A stretch of 64,000 bases of DNA from Micromonospora radicis (GCF_003583405.1 NZ_QXEC01000002.1:62001-126000), one strand, 5' to 3'; positions 30,651 through 40,925 are shown, numbered from the stretch's first letter. Made by a program: numbers and translations. Notes: a model not told the origin generated them from the sequence alone.

Positions 30651-33008
30651 GTGAACCAGCACGACATCGACGTCCTCGACGAGATCCAGCGGCGGGTGTT
30701 GTGGCTCGCCACCCGGATCGTGGACACGGCCAACCGGGACCGCGCCACCGGCGACGGGGTGAAGGTCGGTGGGCACCAGGCGTCCAGCGCATCCCTGGTC
30801 ACCGCGATGACCGCGCTGTGGTTCGCGCACCTGCGCGCCGAGGACCGGGTGGCGGTGAAACCGCACGCGTCGCCGGTGTTCCACGCCATCCAGTACCTGC
30901 TGGGCAACCTGGACCGGTCCTACCTGACCCGGCTGCGCGCCCGGGGCGGCCTGCAGTCGTACCCGTCGCGCACCAAGGATCCGGACGAGGTGGACTTCTC
31001 CACCGGTTCCGTCGGCCTGGGTGCCGCCGCGCCGCTGTTCGCCGCGGTGACCCGACGCTACGTCGACGCGCACTTCGGCGCGCGTCCCGACTCCCGCTTC
31101 GTCGCCCTGATCGGCGACGCCGAACTGGACGAGGGCAACATCTGGGAGGCGGTCGCCGACCCGGCCACCACCGGCCTGGGCAACGTCATGTGGGTGGTCG
31201 ACTTCAACCGGCAGTCGCTCGACCGGGTCGTCCCCGGGGTGCGGATCGACCAGTGGCGCGGCCAGTTCGAGGCGGCCGGCTGGCACGTGGTCGAGGTCAA
31301 GTACGGGCACCGGCTGGCCGAGGCGTACGCCCGGCCCGGTGGCGCGGCGCTGCGGGACTGGATCGACGCGATGCCGAACGAGCAGTACCAGTCGCTGTTC
31401 GGGCTGACCGGCCCGGAGCTGCGCGAGCAGTTCCTGGACGGGGCACCGGAGGGCGTCGGCGCGTTCATCGCCGACGTCACCGACGAGGAACTGGGGCCGC
31501 TCGTCACCGACCTGGGTGGGCACGACCTGGCGGCGATGCTCGACGCGTACGCCCAGTGCGACGCGGTGACCGACCGGCCGAGCGTGGTGTTCGCGTACAC
31601 GGTGAAGGGTTGGGGTCTGCCCATCGCCGGCAATCCGCGCAACCACTCGGCGCTGCTCTCCGGCGAGCAGGTCGACGCGCTACGGTCCGCGCACGGGCTG
31701 ACCCGCGATACCGAGTGGGACCGCCTCGACCCGGCCTCGCCGGCCGGGATCAGGGCCGGGCAGCGTCGGGAGGCGCTGTCCCGCGCGCCACGCCAGCGGG
31801 CGCTCGGGGTCACCGTCCCACCGACCACCAACGTACGCGCCAACAAGCCGATCTCCACGCAGGAGGCCTTCGGCCGGGTGCTGGTGGACCTGGCCCGGGA
31901 CCCGCAGGTAGGCCGGTATCTGGTCACCACCGCGCCGGACGTGGCCACCTCGACCAACCTGGCCGGCTTCATCAACAAGACCGGGGTGTTCGCCCCGACC
32001 GCGCAGCGCTCCTGGTCGTCCGACCGCATGCTGCGCTGGACGGAGAGCCCCGACGGGCAGCACATCGAACTGGGCATCTCCGAGATGAACCTGTTCCTGC
32101 TGCTCGGCCAGCTCGGCCTGGCGTGGGACCTGTCCGGGCAACCGCTGCTGCCGGTCGGCACCGTCTACGACCCGTTCGTGCTGCGCGGGTTGGACGCCTT
32201 CCTCTACGGCACCTACTCGGGCTCCCGGTTCGTCGTCGCGGGCACCCCGTCGGGCATCACCCTCGCCCCGGAGGGCGGCGCCCACCAGTCCACGATCACC
32301 GCGAGCGTGGGCCTGGAACTGCCCGGCGTCACCTTCGTCGAGCCGGCGTACGCGACCGGGCTGGACTGGTTGCTGTGCGACGCGTTCGGGCAGATCGCCG
32401 GCGCGACCCAGCCCGCCGCGACAGCGGCACCGGCCGAGGACGGCGCCTACTACTTCCGGCTCAGCACCCGACCGGTGGACCAGGCGCCGTTCGAGGCGGC
32501 CCGGACCCGTCTCGGCGACGCGGTGCTGCGTCGGCAGGTGCTCGCCGGGGCGTACCGGCTGGTCGACGCCCACCAGGCGTACCCGCACCTGGCGCAGGCG
32601 CCGACGGTGCAGCTGGCCGCCTCCGGCGCGGTGCTGCCCGAGGTGCTGGCCGCCGCGGCGGAACTGGCCGACGAGGGCGTCGCCGCGCACGTGGTGGAGG
32701 TGACCAGCCTCGACCGCCTGTACCGCTCCTGGCAGCGCACGCTACGGCAGGGCGTACGCACCGCCACCGTGCCCAGCGTGCCCGGCGCGCTGCGGGCCGC
32801 CTTCACCGACCGGGTCCCCGTGGTCTCCGTGCACGACGCCGCCTCGCACGCGATGGCCTGGCTCGGCTCGGCCGTCGGCGCGCCCGCCGTCCCCCTCGGA
32901 GTGGACGAGTTCGGCCAGTCCGGCACCGTCACCGAGCTGTACGAGCTGCACGACCTGCTCCCCGGCAGCATCGTCAACGCCGCCCTGGCCGCCCTGACCC
33001 TCCGCTGA
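30651..33008 (+). CDS. AceE/transketolase-like ThDP enzyme
   Basis: This 785-residue protein resembles the homodimeric E1 component of pyruvate dehydrogenase. The ThDP-binding motif is IGDAELDEGNIWEAVADP with the metal asparagine in VVDFNRQSLDR; HQASSASLVTAMTALWFAH marks the N-terminal domain. The transketolase-like second domain includes ELGISEMNLFLLLGQLGLAW, and the C-terminal domain ends VDEFGQSGTVTELYELHDL. It is about 100 residues shorter than typical AceE, and no E2 or E3 gene is nearby, so the true substrate is uncertain. The GTG start is at 30651. The preceding spacer contains repeat copy 2. Confidence 0.8.
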   Translation: MNQHDIDVLDEIQRRVLWLATRIVDTANRDRATGDGVKVGGHQASSASLVTAMTALWFAHLRAEDRVAVKPHASPVFHAIQYLLGNLDRSYLTRLRARGGLQSYPSRTKDPDEVDFSTGSVGLGAAAPLFAAVTRRYVDAHFGARPDSRFVALIGDAELDEGNIWEAVADPATTGLGNVMWVVDFNRQSLDRVVPGVRIDQWRGQFEAAGWHVVEVKYGHRLAEAYARPGGAALRDWIDAMPNEQYQSLFGLTGPELREQFLDGAPEGVGAFIADVTDEELGPLVTDLGGHDLAAMLDAYAQCDAVTDRPSVVFAYTVKGWGLPIAGNPRNHSALLSGEQVDALRSAHGLTRDTEWDRLDPASPAGIRAGQRREALSRAPRQRALGVTVPPTTNVRANKPISTQEAFGRVLVDLARDPQVGRYLVTTAPDVATSTNLAGFINKTGVFAPTAQRSWSSDRMLRWTESPDGQHIELGISEMNLFLLLGQLGLAWDLSGQPLLPVGTVYDPFVLRGLDAFLYGTYSGSRFVVAGTPSGITLAPEGGAHQSTITASVGLELPGVTFVEPAYATGLDWLLCDAFGQIAGATQPAATAAPAEDGAYYFRLSTRPVDQAPFEAARTRLGDAVLRRQVLAGAYRLVDAHQAYPHLAQAPTVQLAASGAVLPEVLAAAAELADEGVAAHVVEVTSLDRLYRSWQRTLRQGVRTATVPSVPGALRAAFTDRVPVVSVHDAASHAMAWLGSAVGAPAVPLGVDEFGQSGTVTELYELHDLLPGSIVNAALAALTLR

Positions 33009-33128
33009 CACTCCCGCCCCCACCCCGCGCGCCCCCGTGCCCGCCACCCCGCGTGCCCCGTGCCGGCCCCATCACGGGGGGCGAGTGCGGGGGCGTGAGC
33101 GCGCGGAGGGCGGGGCGCGGCGCGGGGG

Positions 33129-34715
33129 CTAGCGGGTGGGGGTGGGGGTGGGGGTGATCGAGGCGGGGAGGCCGGTCGCGGGAGGTTCCACCACGGTACG
33201 TTCGAGGTTGACCTGGGCCTGGCCGGTGCCGCCGACGGTGATGTTGTCGTACGCCTGGAGCAGCTTCTGCTGGTCGAAGTAGAGCACCGTCATGGTCAGC
33301 GGGGTCGGTTCCTCGCCCTCCAGGCCGCGCAGCCCGGCGCCACCGGTGGAGCCCTGCACCATGAGCGTGGTGGGCTGCTGGCCGGGCACCTCCGGCAGCT
33401 TCTCGATCTGGCGCCGGTGGGTGTGGCCGGAGAGCACCAGCGGGCAGGTGCCGGAGAGCGGGCCGGCGGCGGCCGGGTCGTGCACCAGTGCGATGTTCAC
33501 CGGCTGGGGTGAGCTGCGTACCGTCGCGGCGAGGGTCTCGCCGGTGGTGATCAGCTCGTCCGCGGTGGGCGGGTTGAGTCCACCGGCGGCCGGGGAGGTG
33601 CTCTTGTCCGGGGTGAACCGGGGGTCGCCGATGCCGGCGATGGTCAGCCCGGCGACGGTGGTGGTCGCGTTGTCCAGCACGATCGCGTTCGGCTGCCGGG
33701 CCACCGCCGCCGCGGTACGCGGGGAGTCGTGGTTGCCCCGGATGTAGACGTACGGCTTCTGCAGCAGGCTGATCGAGCCGACGTAGGAGGCCTCCGGCTC
33801 GCTGCCCCAGTCGGTGATGTCGCCGGTGTCGATCACCACGTCGATGCCGAACTGCTCCACCACGGTTCGGATCAGCTGCCAGGCGGCCGGGTTGAGGTGC
33901 ATGTCCGAGATGTGCAGAACGCGGGTGGTGCCGGGCTCCTGCTCGTACACCGGCAGCGCCGACACCGTGGTGTAGAGCTGCGTGACGTTGCCGATGAGCC
34001 GCTGGAGTTGCTCGGCGTACCGGGTGTAGTCGTTGGCGATCTGGCGTACGTCGCCGACGATCGCCGGTGCGTTGACCAGCAACCCCTCGTACGTGGGTTC
34101 TTCGATCGCCTGGGGGCGGATGGTCGCCGCGGCGGTACCCAGACTGCCCGCGGTGATCAGCAGGGCCAGCCCGCCGGCCCAGGCGGCCCGGCGGGTGTCC
34201 CGGAAGACCAGCAGCGCCAGCACCAGGGTGGCCAGTACCGCGGCACCGATCGTGCGCAGCCCGAGCCGCAGCACGCCGTCCTGGACCTCCTCGACCGCCG
34301 ACTGGGTGGCCCGGTTGAGACTCGCCGGATCGTCGATCAGCGCCTCGACCCGGCCCTGGTCCAGGGCGCCCAGTTCGACGGTCAGGTGGGTCGGCCCGTC
34401 GTGGCTGTCCAGCTTGAGCGCGCCGAGTGGTGGGATGTCGATGGTGGTGCCGCCGCCGGTCGACGGCGAAACGGACAGCCGGGCGTGGAACGGACCGATG
34501 TCGGTGCCGACCTGACCGCCCGCGAGTACGCCGAGCAGCACCCCGGCCAGTGTGACGACCAGCACGGCCAGGCCGACGACGGCCCGGCGGACGCCGCGCC
34601 GTGCGCCGGGGCGCGTCCTGCCGGAGCGCCGCAACGCGGGTGGGCGCCAGGCGCGACCGGCCGGGATGTCGCCGTCCCGGCCGTTGCGCGGCTGCTCGTT
34701 GTCCTGACCGTCCAT
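33129..34715 (-). CDS. Membrane-anchored metallophosphoesterase
   Basis: This 528-residue protein has a basic N-terminal cytoplasmic segment and a first membrane span (residues about 46-68). An extracytoplasmic domain of about 90 residues and two more spans (about 157-200) follow, then a calcineurin-like phosphoesterase domain. All metal-binding motifs are present: ISDMHLN, DTGDITDWGS, IRGNHDS, ALVHDP and SGHTHR. The C-terminus is a Pro/Thr-rich tail. The catalytic domain is probably outside the cell membrane. The substrate is unknown. Confidence 0.88.
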   Translation of the reverse strand: MDGQDNEQPRNGRDGDIPAGRAWRPPALRRSGRTRPGARRGVRRAVVGLAVLVVTLAGVLLGVLAGGQVGTDIGPFHARLSVSPSTGGGTTIDIPPLGALKLDSHDGPTHLTVELGALDQGRVEALIDDPASLNRATQSAVEEVQDGVLRLGLRTIGAAVLATLVLALLVFRDTRRAAWAGGLALLITAGSLGTAAATIRPQAIEEPTYEGLLVNAPAIVGDVRQIANDYTRYAEQLQRLIGNVTQLYTTVSALPVYEQEPGTTRVLHISDMHLNPAAWQLIRTVVEQFGIDVVIDTGDITDWGSEPEASYVGSISLLQKPYVYIRGNHDSPRTAAAVARQPNAIVLDNATTTVAGLTIAGIGDPRFTPDKSTSPAAGGLNPPTADELITTGETLAATVRSSPQPVNIALVHDPAAAGPLSGTCPLVLSGHTHRRQIEKLPEVPGQQPTTLMVQGSTGGAGLRGLEGEEPTPLTMTVLYFDQQKLLQAYDNITVGGTGQAQVNLERTVVEPPATGLPASITPTPTPTR

Positions 34716-34781
34716 GCTGAGATTCTGACCTGCCCGCCGAAGGATCTTGGCAAACCTGAGGTGTTCCGTTACGAGGGTGCC

Positions 34782-35945
34782 TCAGCTTCGGCCGGCGCCG
34801 CCACCTGCGAAGACAAGTCGTAGCAGCCGGTCGTCCTCCGGTGCCGGTCGACCTCGCCCGTCGTGGTTGGAGGTGCTCACCCAGATCGAGCCGTCCGGCG
34901 CGGCGGCGACGGCCCGCAGCCGCCCGTACTGCTCGGTCAGCAGCGACTGGGGCTGCCCGAGCACCGCCCCGGTGTCGGTCAGCTCGACCAGCCAGAGGCG
35001 CTGGCCGCGCAGGCACGCGGTGGCCAGCATCCGTTCCACCGCGGCCAGCCCGGAGCAGGAGGCCTCGTCGGTCGACCACTGCACGATCGGGTCGACGTAC
35101 TTCTCGTCCCCGCCGCGCCCTTCCACCTCGGGCCAGCCGTAGTTCTCGCCCTTGCGGATCTGGTTGATCTCGTCCCAGGTGTTCTGGCCGAACTCCACGG
35201 CGTACATCCGGTCGCCCTCCCAGGCGATGCCCTGCACGTTGCGGTGGCCCAGCGACCAGACCGGGGAGTTCGGGAACGGGTTGCCCGGCGCCGGCTTCCC
35301 GTCCGGGGTGATCCGCAGGATCTTGCCGCCGAGTTGCTCGACGTTCTGCGACTGGGCGGTCTCCCCGGCGTCGCCGGTGCTGGCGTAGAGCTGCCCGTCC
35401 GGGCCGAACGCCAGCCCGCCGCCGTTGTGCACGCCGGCCTTCGGGATGCCGGTGAGGATCGGGGTGGGTTCCTCGCCGAGCCGCATCCGGGCGATCCGGT
35501 TGTCCCGTTCGGCGGTGTAGTAGACGAAGACCGTGCGGTTCTGGGCGAACTCCGGCGAGACCGCGATCCCGAGCAGGCCGCCTTCGCCCGTGGCCACCAC
35601 ACCGTCGACGGTCTGCACCTCGGTGACCTTCAGCCCGTCCGTGGTCGACTCCGGCCCGACCTGCAGGATCCGGCCGCTGTCACGTTCGGTGACGAGAGCG
35701 CCGCCGTCGGGCAGGAAGGCGATGCCCCACGGCACCCGCAGCCCTTCGGCCAGGACGGTGGCGACGATCTCCTGACCGCCGCCGGGGGTGGCCGAGGGGG
35801 TGGGTAGGTTCGGTGGCTCGCCGGCGGGATCCGGCTCCGGTTCGCCGAGGCTGCAACCGGTCGCGGCGAGCAGTATCGCCGCGCAGGACGCCGCGAGGGC
35901 CGTGCGGAGCCGACGGGACCGGGGGTACGGGGGACGGGCGCTCAT
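34782..35945 (-). CDS. Glucose/sorbosone dehydrogenase-like lipoprotein
   Basis: This is a 387-residue exported lipoprotein. The signal peptide ends in a lipobox (LLAATGCSL, lipidated C31), followed by a Pro-rich linker. A six-bladed beta-propeller of the PQQ-dependent soluble aldose sugar dehydrogenase (GSDH) family comes next: [64 protein letters not shown] and [13 protein letters not shown]. The start ATG is at 35945; a longer open frame upstream is not used because it overlaps the next gene. Oxidation of a sugar substrate at the outer membrane face is inferred from the family only. Confidence 0.87.
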   Translation of the reverse strand: MSARPPYPRSRRLRTALAASCAAILLAATGCSLGEPEPDPAGEPPNLPTPSATPGGGQEIVATVLAEGLRVPWGIAFLPDGGALVTERDSGRILQVGPESTTDGLKVTEVQTVDGVVATGEGGLLGIAVSPEFAQNRTVFVYYTAERDNRIARMRLGEEPTPILTGIPKAGVHNGGGLAFGPDGQLYASTGDAGETAQSQNVEQLGGKILRITPDGKPAPGNPFPNSPVWSLGHRNVQGIAWEGDRMYAVEFGQNTWDEINQIRKGENYGWPEVEGRGGDEKYVDPIVQWSTDEASCSGLAAVERMLATACLRGQRLWLVELTDTGAVLGQPQSLLTEQYGRLRAVAAAPDGSIWVSTSNHDGRGRPAPEDDRLLRLVFAGGGAGRS

Positions 35946-36042
35946 CCGGCCCAGGGTAACCGGCGGCGGGCGGCGGCGCGGATGGCTGCTGCCCGCCACC
36001 CCCGACGGCGGTAGCCGACGCCACCGCCTATCGTCAGCGGGC

Positions 36043-36969
36043 GTGAAGGTATGGATCCCGCACGAGGCCGGCCACGACCTGTTGGGTGAGCTGCCGCCGG
36101 AGGTCACCGTCGAGACGATGGCCGACCCGGCACGGCTGCCCTCGCCGACCGCCGGGGTGCGCTTCTGGGTGCCACCCTTCCTCGCCCCGGCCACGGCCAC
36201 CTCGCTGCTGGGCGAGCTGCCCGACCTGGCGGTGGTGCAGTTGCTCTCGGCCGGGGCGGAGACCTGGGTCGGCCGGATCCCGGCCGGTGTGACGCTCTGC
36301 GACGCCCGGGGGGTGCACGATCCGTCCACCGCCGAGTGGGTGGTCACCGCGATCCTGTCCCGGTTGCGCGACTTCCCGGCGCTGGTCCGGGCGCAGGCGC
36401 AGCGCCGCTGGGCGTACGACGAGGTGGCGCCGACCGACGAGCTGGCCGGCAAGCGGGTGCTGATCGTCGGTGCCGGCTCGATCGGTGCCGCGGTGCGCGA
36501 CCGGCTCGCGCCCTTCGGGGTGGAGTTCGAACTGGTGGCCCGCACCGCTCGTCCCGAGCAGGGGGTGCACGCGGTCGAGCAGCTACCGCGCTTGCTGCCC
36601 CGGGCCGACGTCGTGGTGCTGCTGGTGCCGTTGACCGAGCAGACCGCCGGCCTGGTCGACGCGTCGTTCCTGGCCGCGATGCGCGACGGCGCGTTGCTGG
36701 TGAACGCCGCCCGCGGGCCGGTGGTCCGGACCGAGGCGCTGACCGCCGAGCTGGCCACCGGCCGGATCTCCGCCGCCCTGGACGTCACCGACCCGGAGCC
36801 GCTGCCCGGTGACCACCCGCTCTGGACGATGCCGAACGTACTGCTCACCCCGCACGTGGCCGGATCGGTGCGGGGCCTGCTGCCGCGGGCGTACCGGTTG
36901 GTCGGCCGGCAGATCCGCCGCTTCGCCGCCGGTGAACCGCCGGAGAACGTCGTGACGGACGGCTACTGA
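36043..36969 (+). CDS. D-isomer specific 2-hydroxyacid dehydrogenase
   Basis: This 308-residue NAD(P)-dependent enzyme has the Rossmann motif [13 protein letters not shown]. It also has the catalytic arginine in [13 protein letters not shown], the glutamate in [15 protein letters not shown] and the histidine in [12 protein letters not shown]. Family members reduce 2-keto acids such as glyoxylate, hydroxypyruvate or phenylpyruvate; the choice cannot be read here. The GTG at 36043 directly begins the first strand KVWIPHEAG. The last seven bases overlap the end of the convergent PH-like gene. Confidence 0.9.
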   Translation: MKVWIPHEAGHDLLGELPPEVTVETMADPARLPSPTAGVRFWVPPFLAPATATSLLGELPDLAVVQLLSAGAETWVGRIPAGVTLCDARGVHDPSTAEWVVTAILSRLRDFPALVRAQAQRRWAYDEVAPTDELAGKRVLIVGAGSIGAAVRDRLAPFGVEFELVARTARPEQGVHAVEQLPRLLPRADVVVLLVPLTEQTAGLVDASFLAAMRDGALLVNAARGPVVRTEALTAELATGRISAALDVTDPEPLPGDHPLWTMPNVLLTPHVAGSVRGLLPRAYRLVGRQIRRFAAGEPPENVVTDGY

Positions 36970-37340
36970 GCCGGCTCGACGCTGCCGCGACCGGCCGCCG
37001 CCACCAACCGGGGCAGATCCTCGCCGCGGACCGCCGGCAGCAGCAGCCGCTGGCCGTCGTCGAGGCGGGCGACCGCTCGGCCACGCGGATCGGCACCCAG
37101 CTCCACGACCTGCTCCCAGCTGATCCGCCGGGCACCGGCCAGCGCCCGCAGGCGCAGCCCCCGGGCGTCCGCGTCGGTGCCGGCACGCCAGGCCCAGGCG
37201 GCCAGCGCCAGGGGCACCAGCAACACCGGCAGCAGGTAGGCGCGGGCGCTGGCCAGCGGCAGCGCGCCGATGGTGCCGACGATCGCCGCGACCAGAATGG
37301 CCTGGTGGTGCCGGAATCGGGTGGTGTCGGAGCGGGTCAC
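36963..37340 (-). CDS. PH-domain-like small membrane protein
   Basis: This 125-residue protein has two adjacent hydrophobic segments (AILVAAIVGTIGALPLA and LLPVLLVPLALAAWAW) followed by a beta-rich cytoplasmic domain (RISWEQVVELGADPRGRAVA). This is the layout of bacterial PH (bPH6-like) proteins. The GTG at 37340 is chosen as the start; an in-frame ATG 18 codons upstream (37394) is possible but adds a Pro/Trp-rich leader. Function unknown. Confidence 0.72.
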   Translation of the reverse strand: MTRSDTTRFRHHQAILVAAIVGTIGALPLASARAYLLPVLLVPLALAAWAWRAGTDADARGLRLRALAGARRISWEQVVELGADPRGRAVARLDDGQRLLLPAVRGEDLPRLVAAAGRGSVEPAQ

Positions 37341-37546
37341 CCTCCGATGATCCCACCAGCGCTGCGGTGGCCGGAACGGGGCCACCGGAACCACCTCGGG
37401 CAGCCAGGAAAGTGACCTGCCTCACTTGATTGCGGTCGTCACCGATCCCGTGATGAATCGTTTCCCCGACGATGGGGGGCGGACCGTCCGTCCGTCGCCC
37501 GCGCACCGCCGCACCGCCCCCGTGCCCCCTCACGAAGGCGAACGTC

Positions 37547-39874
37547 GTGCTTGTCGCGTCCGTGTTCCGCGCCGCTGTCCGCCGCCCCACCCTGCCGGAG
37601 ACCTGCGTCCTGACGGTCGTCGCCGGGCTGGTCGCCGTCGGCGCGACCGGACCGGTGCCGGCCCTGGCCGTGGTGGCGCTCGCCGGTGCGGCCGGCTCGA
37701 CGCTGGCCGGCGTACGGCTCTCCCGGCTGGCCGCCGGCCCCGACACCGCGAACACCGGCCTCGCCGGCGGGCGGTTGGCCCGCCGTCGGGCGGCCCGGCC
37801 GCGGCGGGCCGCCGCCCTGCTGCACGCGGCCGTGGTGACCGCCGGCCTGACCGCGGCGGTGCTGCCGCTGGCGTCTCCCGGATACCGCCCGGCGGCGGCC
37901 GTGACCGGGCTCGCCGGTACCGCCCTGCTCTTCGGCGCCGGTCTGTTCAGCCTGCCCCGGCCGGCGCCGACGGTGTCTCCGCTGTGGCGCCGGCTCCTCG
38001 ACGGTGCCGCGGCCGCCGTCGGTCTGGTCCTCGCCGCCTGGCTGCTGCTGCCGTACGCCGGGGTGCCGGCCGCGACCCGACTGGCGGCCGCGTTGGCCGT
38101 CGGGGTGTCGGCGGTGGCCGTGTTGGCCGTGTTGACCGGGCCGCACCGGGACACCGGCGTGAGCCGGTGCCGGGCCGGGGCGGGGTTGTCGCTGCTCGCG
38201 CTGACGCTGTTGGCCGCGCTGCCGGCCGGTCCCGGCGCCGGCCGGGCGGCGCTGTTGGCGGTTCCTCCGCTGGTGGTCGGCGTGCTGCTGACCGCCGCCG
38301 GGGTGCGCCGGGCGGTGCAGGCGGAGACCGGGCCGCCACCGCGGGCCACCCTGGTCTGGCCGCGGGTGGTCCTGCCCGGGGCCGCGGTGGTGCTGGCCAC
38401 CGTCCACCAGCTGCAGGCCGGTCTGCTGCCCGACCGCACCACCGTCCTGCTGGCCCTCGCCGCGGTCCCCCCGCTGGTGGCGCGGGAACTGCTCGGCGCA
38501 GGCGGGGGCGCGGGCGCAGGAGGGGACGCGGACGGCAGCGGGGACGCGGGCCCAGGCGGGGACGCGGGCGCGGGTGGGGCCGTCGGCGGGGGCGTCCGGC
38601 GCGAACCGGCGCCGGCCGTGCCGGTGGCTGTGCCGGTCGGCGTCGACGGCGCGGTGCCCGCCGGTCGTGCCGCGTTGCTGCGGGTGCTGGCCACCCGTCC
38701 CGAGCCGGCGACCGGTGCGCTGCTGGTGGTGGATCTGCACCTCGCCGAGTTGCCCGGGGTGGCCGTGCGCGACGACGTCGCGGCCGAGGCGGTCCGTCGG
38801 GCCCGGGTGGTGACCGCCGACGGCGACGCGGTGGTCGACCTCACCGGAGGGGGCCTGGCGGTGGTCACCACGGCCGGGCCGCTGCTGGCGTACGCGCTGG
38901 GCACCCGCCTGCTGGCGGCCCTGGACCAGCCGTACGAGGTGTCCGGGGCGGTGCTGCGCTCGCGGGCCAGCGTCGGGCTGGCGGAACTGGCCCACGGCCG
39001 GCCGGAGGACGTGTTGCGTCAGGCGGACCTGGCCCGGCGGCGCGCCGCCCAACTGGGCCGGGAGCGGGTCGAGTGGTACGACGCCTACCTGGAGGAGCAG
39101 CTGGTCCGTCGGCTGGACCTGGAACGGGAACTTCCGGGCGCGGTCGCCCGCGGCGAGCTGGACCTGGTGTACCAGCCGGTGCTCGCCCTCGCCGACCGCT
39201 CGCCGGTGGGCACCGAGGCGTTGCTGCGCTGGCGCAGCCCGGTGCTCGGCACGGTGTTCCCGGCGGAGTTGCTGCCGGTGGCCGAGGATCTCGACATCGT
39301 CGGCGAGCTGGGCGCCTGGGTGCTGGACCGGGCCTGCCGGCAGGTGGCCGAGTGGTCCGTCGGCGGCCGGCGACTGTGGATGGCGGTGAACGTCAGCACC
39401 CGCGAGCTGGTCTCCGCGGACTTCGTACCGCGGACCGCGGCGGTGCTCGACGCGTACGGCGTGGGGCCGGACCAGCTGGTGGTCGAGGTGGCCGAGCCCC
39501 GGTTGGGCGGTGAGCTGTCGACCGTGGTGGCCCGCCTGGCCGGGCTGCGGTCGATGGGCATCCGCACGGCGCTGGACGACTTCCGAGCCGAGCACGCATC
39601 CCTCGCCCAGCTGCGGCGACTCCCGATCGACCTGCTCAAGGTCGGGCCGGAGGCGGCCGGCGCGGGCCGGAACGGTCCGCTGCTCGACGTGGTGGTGACG
39701 GTCGCCGACCGGCTCGGTCTGGAGGTGGTGGCCGAGGAGTTGGAGTCGGCCCACCAGGTCGACGGCGCGTACCGGGCCGGGTGCCGCTACGGCCAGGGGT
39801 ACGAGCTGGCCCGGCCGGCGACCGCGGAACGGGTCGAGGCGTACTTCGAGGAGTTTCCGTCCGCGTCGCGCTGA
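37547..39874 (+). CDS. Degenerate GGDEF-EAL membrane protein
   Basis: This protein of about 775 residues has seven or eight N-terminal membrane spans (to about residue 320). A Gly/Ala/Asp low-complexity linker (38,499-38,592) follows, then relics of GGDEF and EAL domains. Where GGDEF should be, the sequence reads LTGGGLAVV (about residues 432-440), so cyclase activity is unlikely. The EAL domain keeps EALLRW (E557) and AVNVSTREL but has EVAEP for EITE, ALDDFRAEHASLAQL for [17 protein letters not shown] for KIDRSF and AEELES for AEGVE. It is probably a catalytically dead cyclic di-GMP receptor. The GTG at 37547 after CGAAGG is a tentative start. Confidence 0.82.
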   Translation: MLVASVFRAAVRRPTLPETCVLTVVAGLVAVGATGPVPALAVVALAGAAGSTLAGVRLSRLAAGPDTANTGLAGGRLARRRAARPRRAAALLHAAVVTAGLTAAVLPLASPGYRPAAAVTGLAGTALLFGAGLFSLPRPAPTVSPLWRRLLDGAAAAVGLVLAAWLLLPYAGVPAATRLAAALAVGVSAVAVLAVLTGPHRDTGVSRCRAGAGLSLLALTLLAALPAGPGAGRAALLAVPPLVVGVLLTAAGVRRAVQAETGPPPRATLVWPRVVLPGAAVVLATVHQLQAGLLPDRTTVLLALAAVPPLVARELLGAGGGAGAGGDADGSGDAGPGGDAGAGGAVGGGVRREPAPAVPVAVPVGVDGAVPAGRAALLRVLATRPEPATGALLVVDLHLAELPGVAVRDDVAAEAVRRARVVTADGDAVVDLTGGGLAVVTTAGPLLAYALGTRLLAALDQPYEVSGAVLRSRASVGLAELAHGRPEDVLRQADLARRRAAQLGRERVEWYDAYLEEQLVRRLDLERELPGAVARGELDLVYQPVLALADRSPVGTEALLRWRSPVLGTVFPAELLPVAEDLDIVGELGAWVLDRACRQVAEWSVGGRRLWMAVNVSTRELVSADFVPRTAAVLDAYGVGPDQLVVEVAEPRLGGELSTVVARLAGLRSMGIRTALDDFRAEHASLAQLRRLPIDLLKVGPEAAGAGRNGPLLDVVVTVADRLGLEVVAEELESAHQVDGAYRAGCRYGQGYELARPATAERVEAYFEEFPSASR

Positions 39875-39887
39875 CCACCGGAGCCGG

Positions 39888-40925
39888 TCAACCGCTTCGC
39901 TGCTCGCCCGCCGGTGGCGGACCGGTACTGCCGCGTGGCGTCAGGTGCGCCGTCTCGTCCTGCAGGCCGGTCGGCGCAGCACCACCCTCGATCGCCTGGA
40001 GTAGCTGCCGGGCGGCGTGCCCGCCGTAGGCCGGGATGTCCCGGCCGACGGCGGTCAGCGGCGGGTGCACCAGCCGGCACAGCGGCGAGTCGTCCCAGGC
40101 CACGATGGACAGGTCGGCGGGGACGGCGAGACCCATCTCCTGGGCGACCGACAGCCCGGCGATCGCCATCACGTCGTTGTCGTAGATCACCGCGGTGGGG
40201 CGCAGCCGGGAGCTGAGCAGCCGACGGGTCGCCCGCGCCCCCTCCTCGCCGGTGTAGTCGGAGGAGGTGACGATCGACTCGGCGAGACCGAGCCGCTGGC
40301 AGACCTCGGTGAACGCCCGGGTCCGGATCGCGGTGTGCAGCAGGTCGGGCAGGCCGCCGACCCGGGCGATCCGGCGGTGGCCCAGGGCGTACAGGTACTC
40401 CACGGTCTCGTCGAGCGCCGCCGCGTCGTTGGACCAGACGCTGGCCAGCCGTCCGGTGTCCGCCGGTCCGCCGATGACCACGGCGGGCAGGCCGAGTTCC
40501 TCCAGCACCGGCACCCGCTGGTCGGCCACCCGCAGGTCGCAGACCAGCACCCCGTCGACCCGCCGCTCGCCCCACCAGCGGCGGTAGACGGCGATCTCGG
40601 CGCTGGTGTCGGCGACCACCTGCAGGGTCAGCGCGTACGACCGGGCGGAGAGTTCCGCCTCGACGCCGCTGATCAGCTCCATGAAGAACGGTTCGATGCC
40701 GAGGGTCTGGGCCGGTCGGGCCAGGATCAGCCCGATCGCCCGGGCGGTCGCGCCGGAGAGCGCGCGGGCCGCGCTGCTGGGGCTGAAGCCGATCTCGGCG
40801 GCGATGGCGAGGATGCGTTGCCGGGTCGCCTCGGAGACGCCCGGCTGGCCGTTGAGCGCGTACGACACCGCGCCCTTGGAGACCCCCGCCCGCCGGGCGA
40901 CGTCCGCGATCGTGGGCCGCTTCAC
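39888..40925 (-). CDS. LacI-family transcriptional regulator of the mannoside locus
   Basis: This 345-residue repressor has an N-terminal helix-turn-helix (PTIADVARRAGVSKGAVSYA with the hinge LNGQPG) and a periplasmic-binding-protein-like effector domain. The sequence ends with a short Pro/Gly-rich tail. The GTG at 40925 follows AGGAGG on this strand. It is divergent from the binding-protein gene of the sugar transporter 385 bases away, which strongly suggests it represses that operon until a mannoside-derived sugar binds. The gene ends 13 bases after the degenerate GGDEF-EAL gene on the opposite strand. Confidence 0.92.
   Translation of the reverse strand: MKRPTIADVARRAGVSKGAVSYALNGQPGVSEATRQRILAIAAEIGFSPSSAARALSGATARAIGLILARPAQTLGIEPFFMELISGVEAELSARSYALTLQVVADTSAEIAVYRRWWGERRVDGVLVCDLRVADQRVPVLEELGLPAVVIGGPADTGRLASVWSNDAAALDETVEYLYALGHRRIARVGGLPDLLHTAIRTRAFTEVCQRLGLAESIVTSSDYTGEEGARATRRLLSSRLRPTAVIYDNDVMAIAGLSVAQEMGLAVPADLSIVAWDDSPLCRLVHPPLTAVGRDIPAYGGHAARQLLQAIEGGAAPTGLQDETAHLTPRGSTGPPPAGEQRSG

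Noticed and set aside
37390..37480. Short dyad ATCGT...ACGAT before the degenerate GGDEF-EAL gene
   Set aside because: A five-base arm is expected by chance in a sequence of this size.
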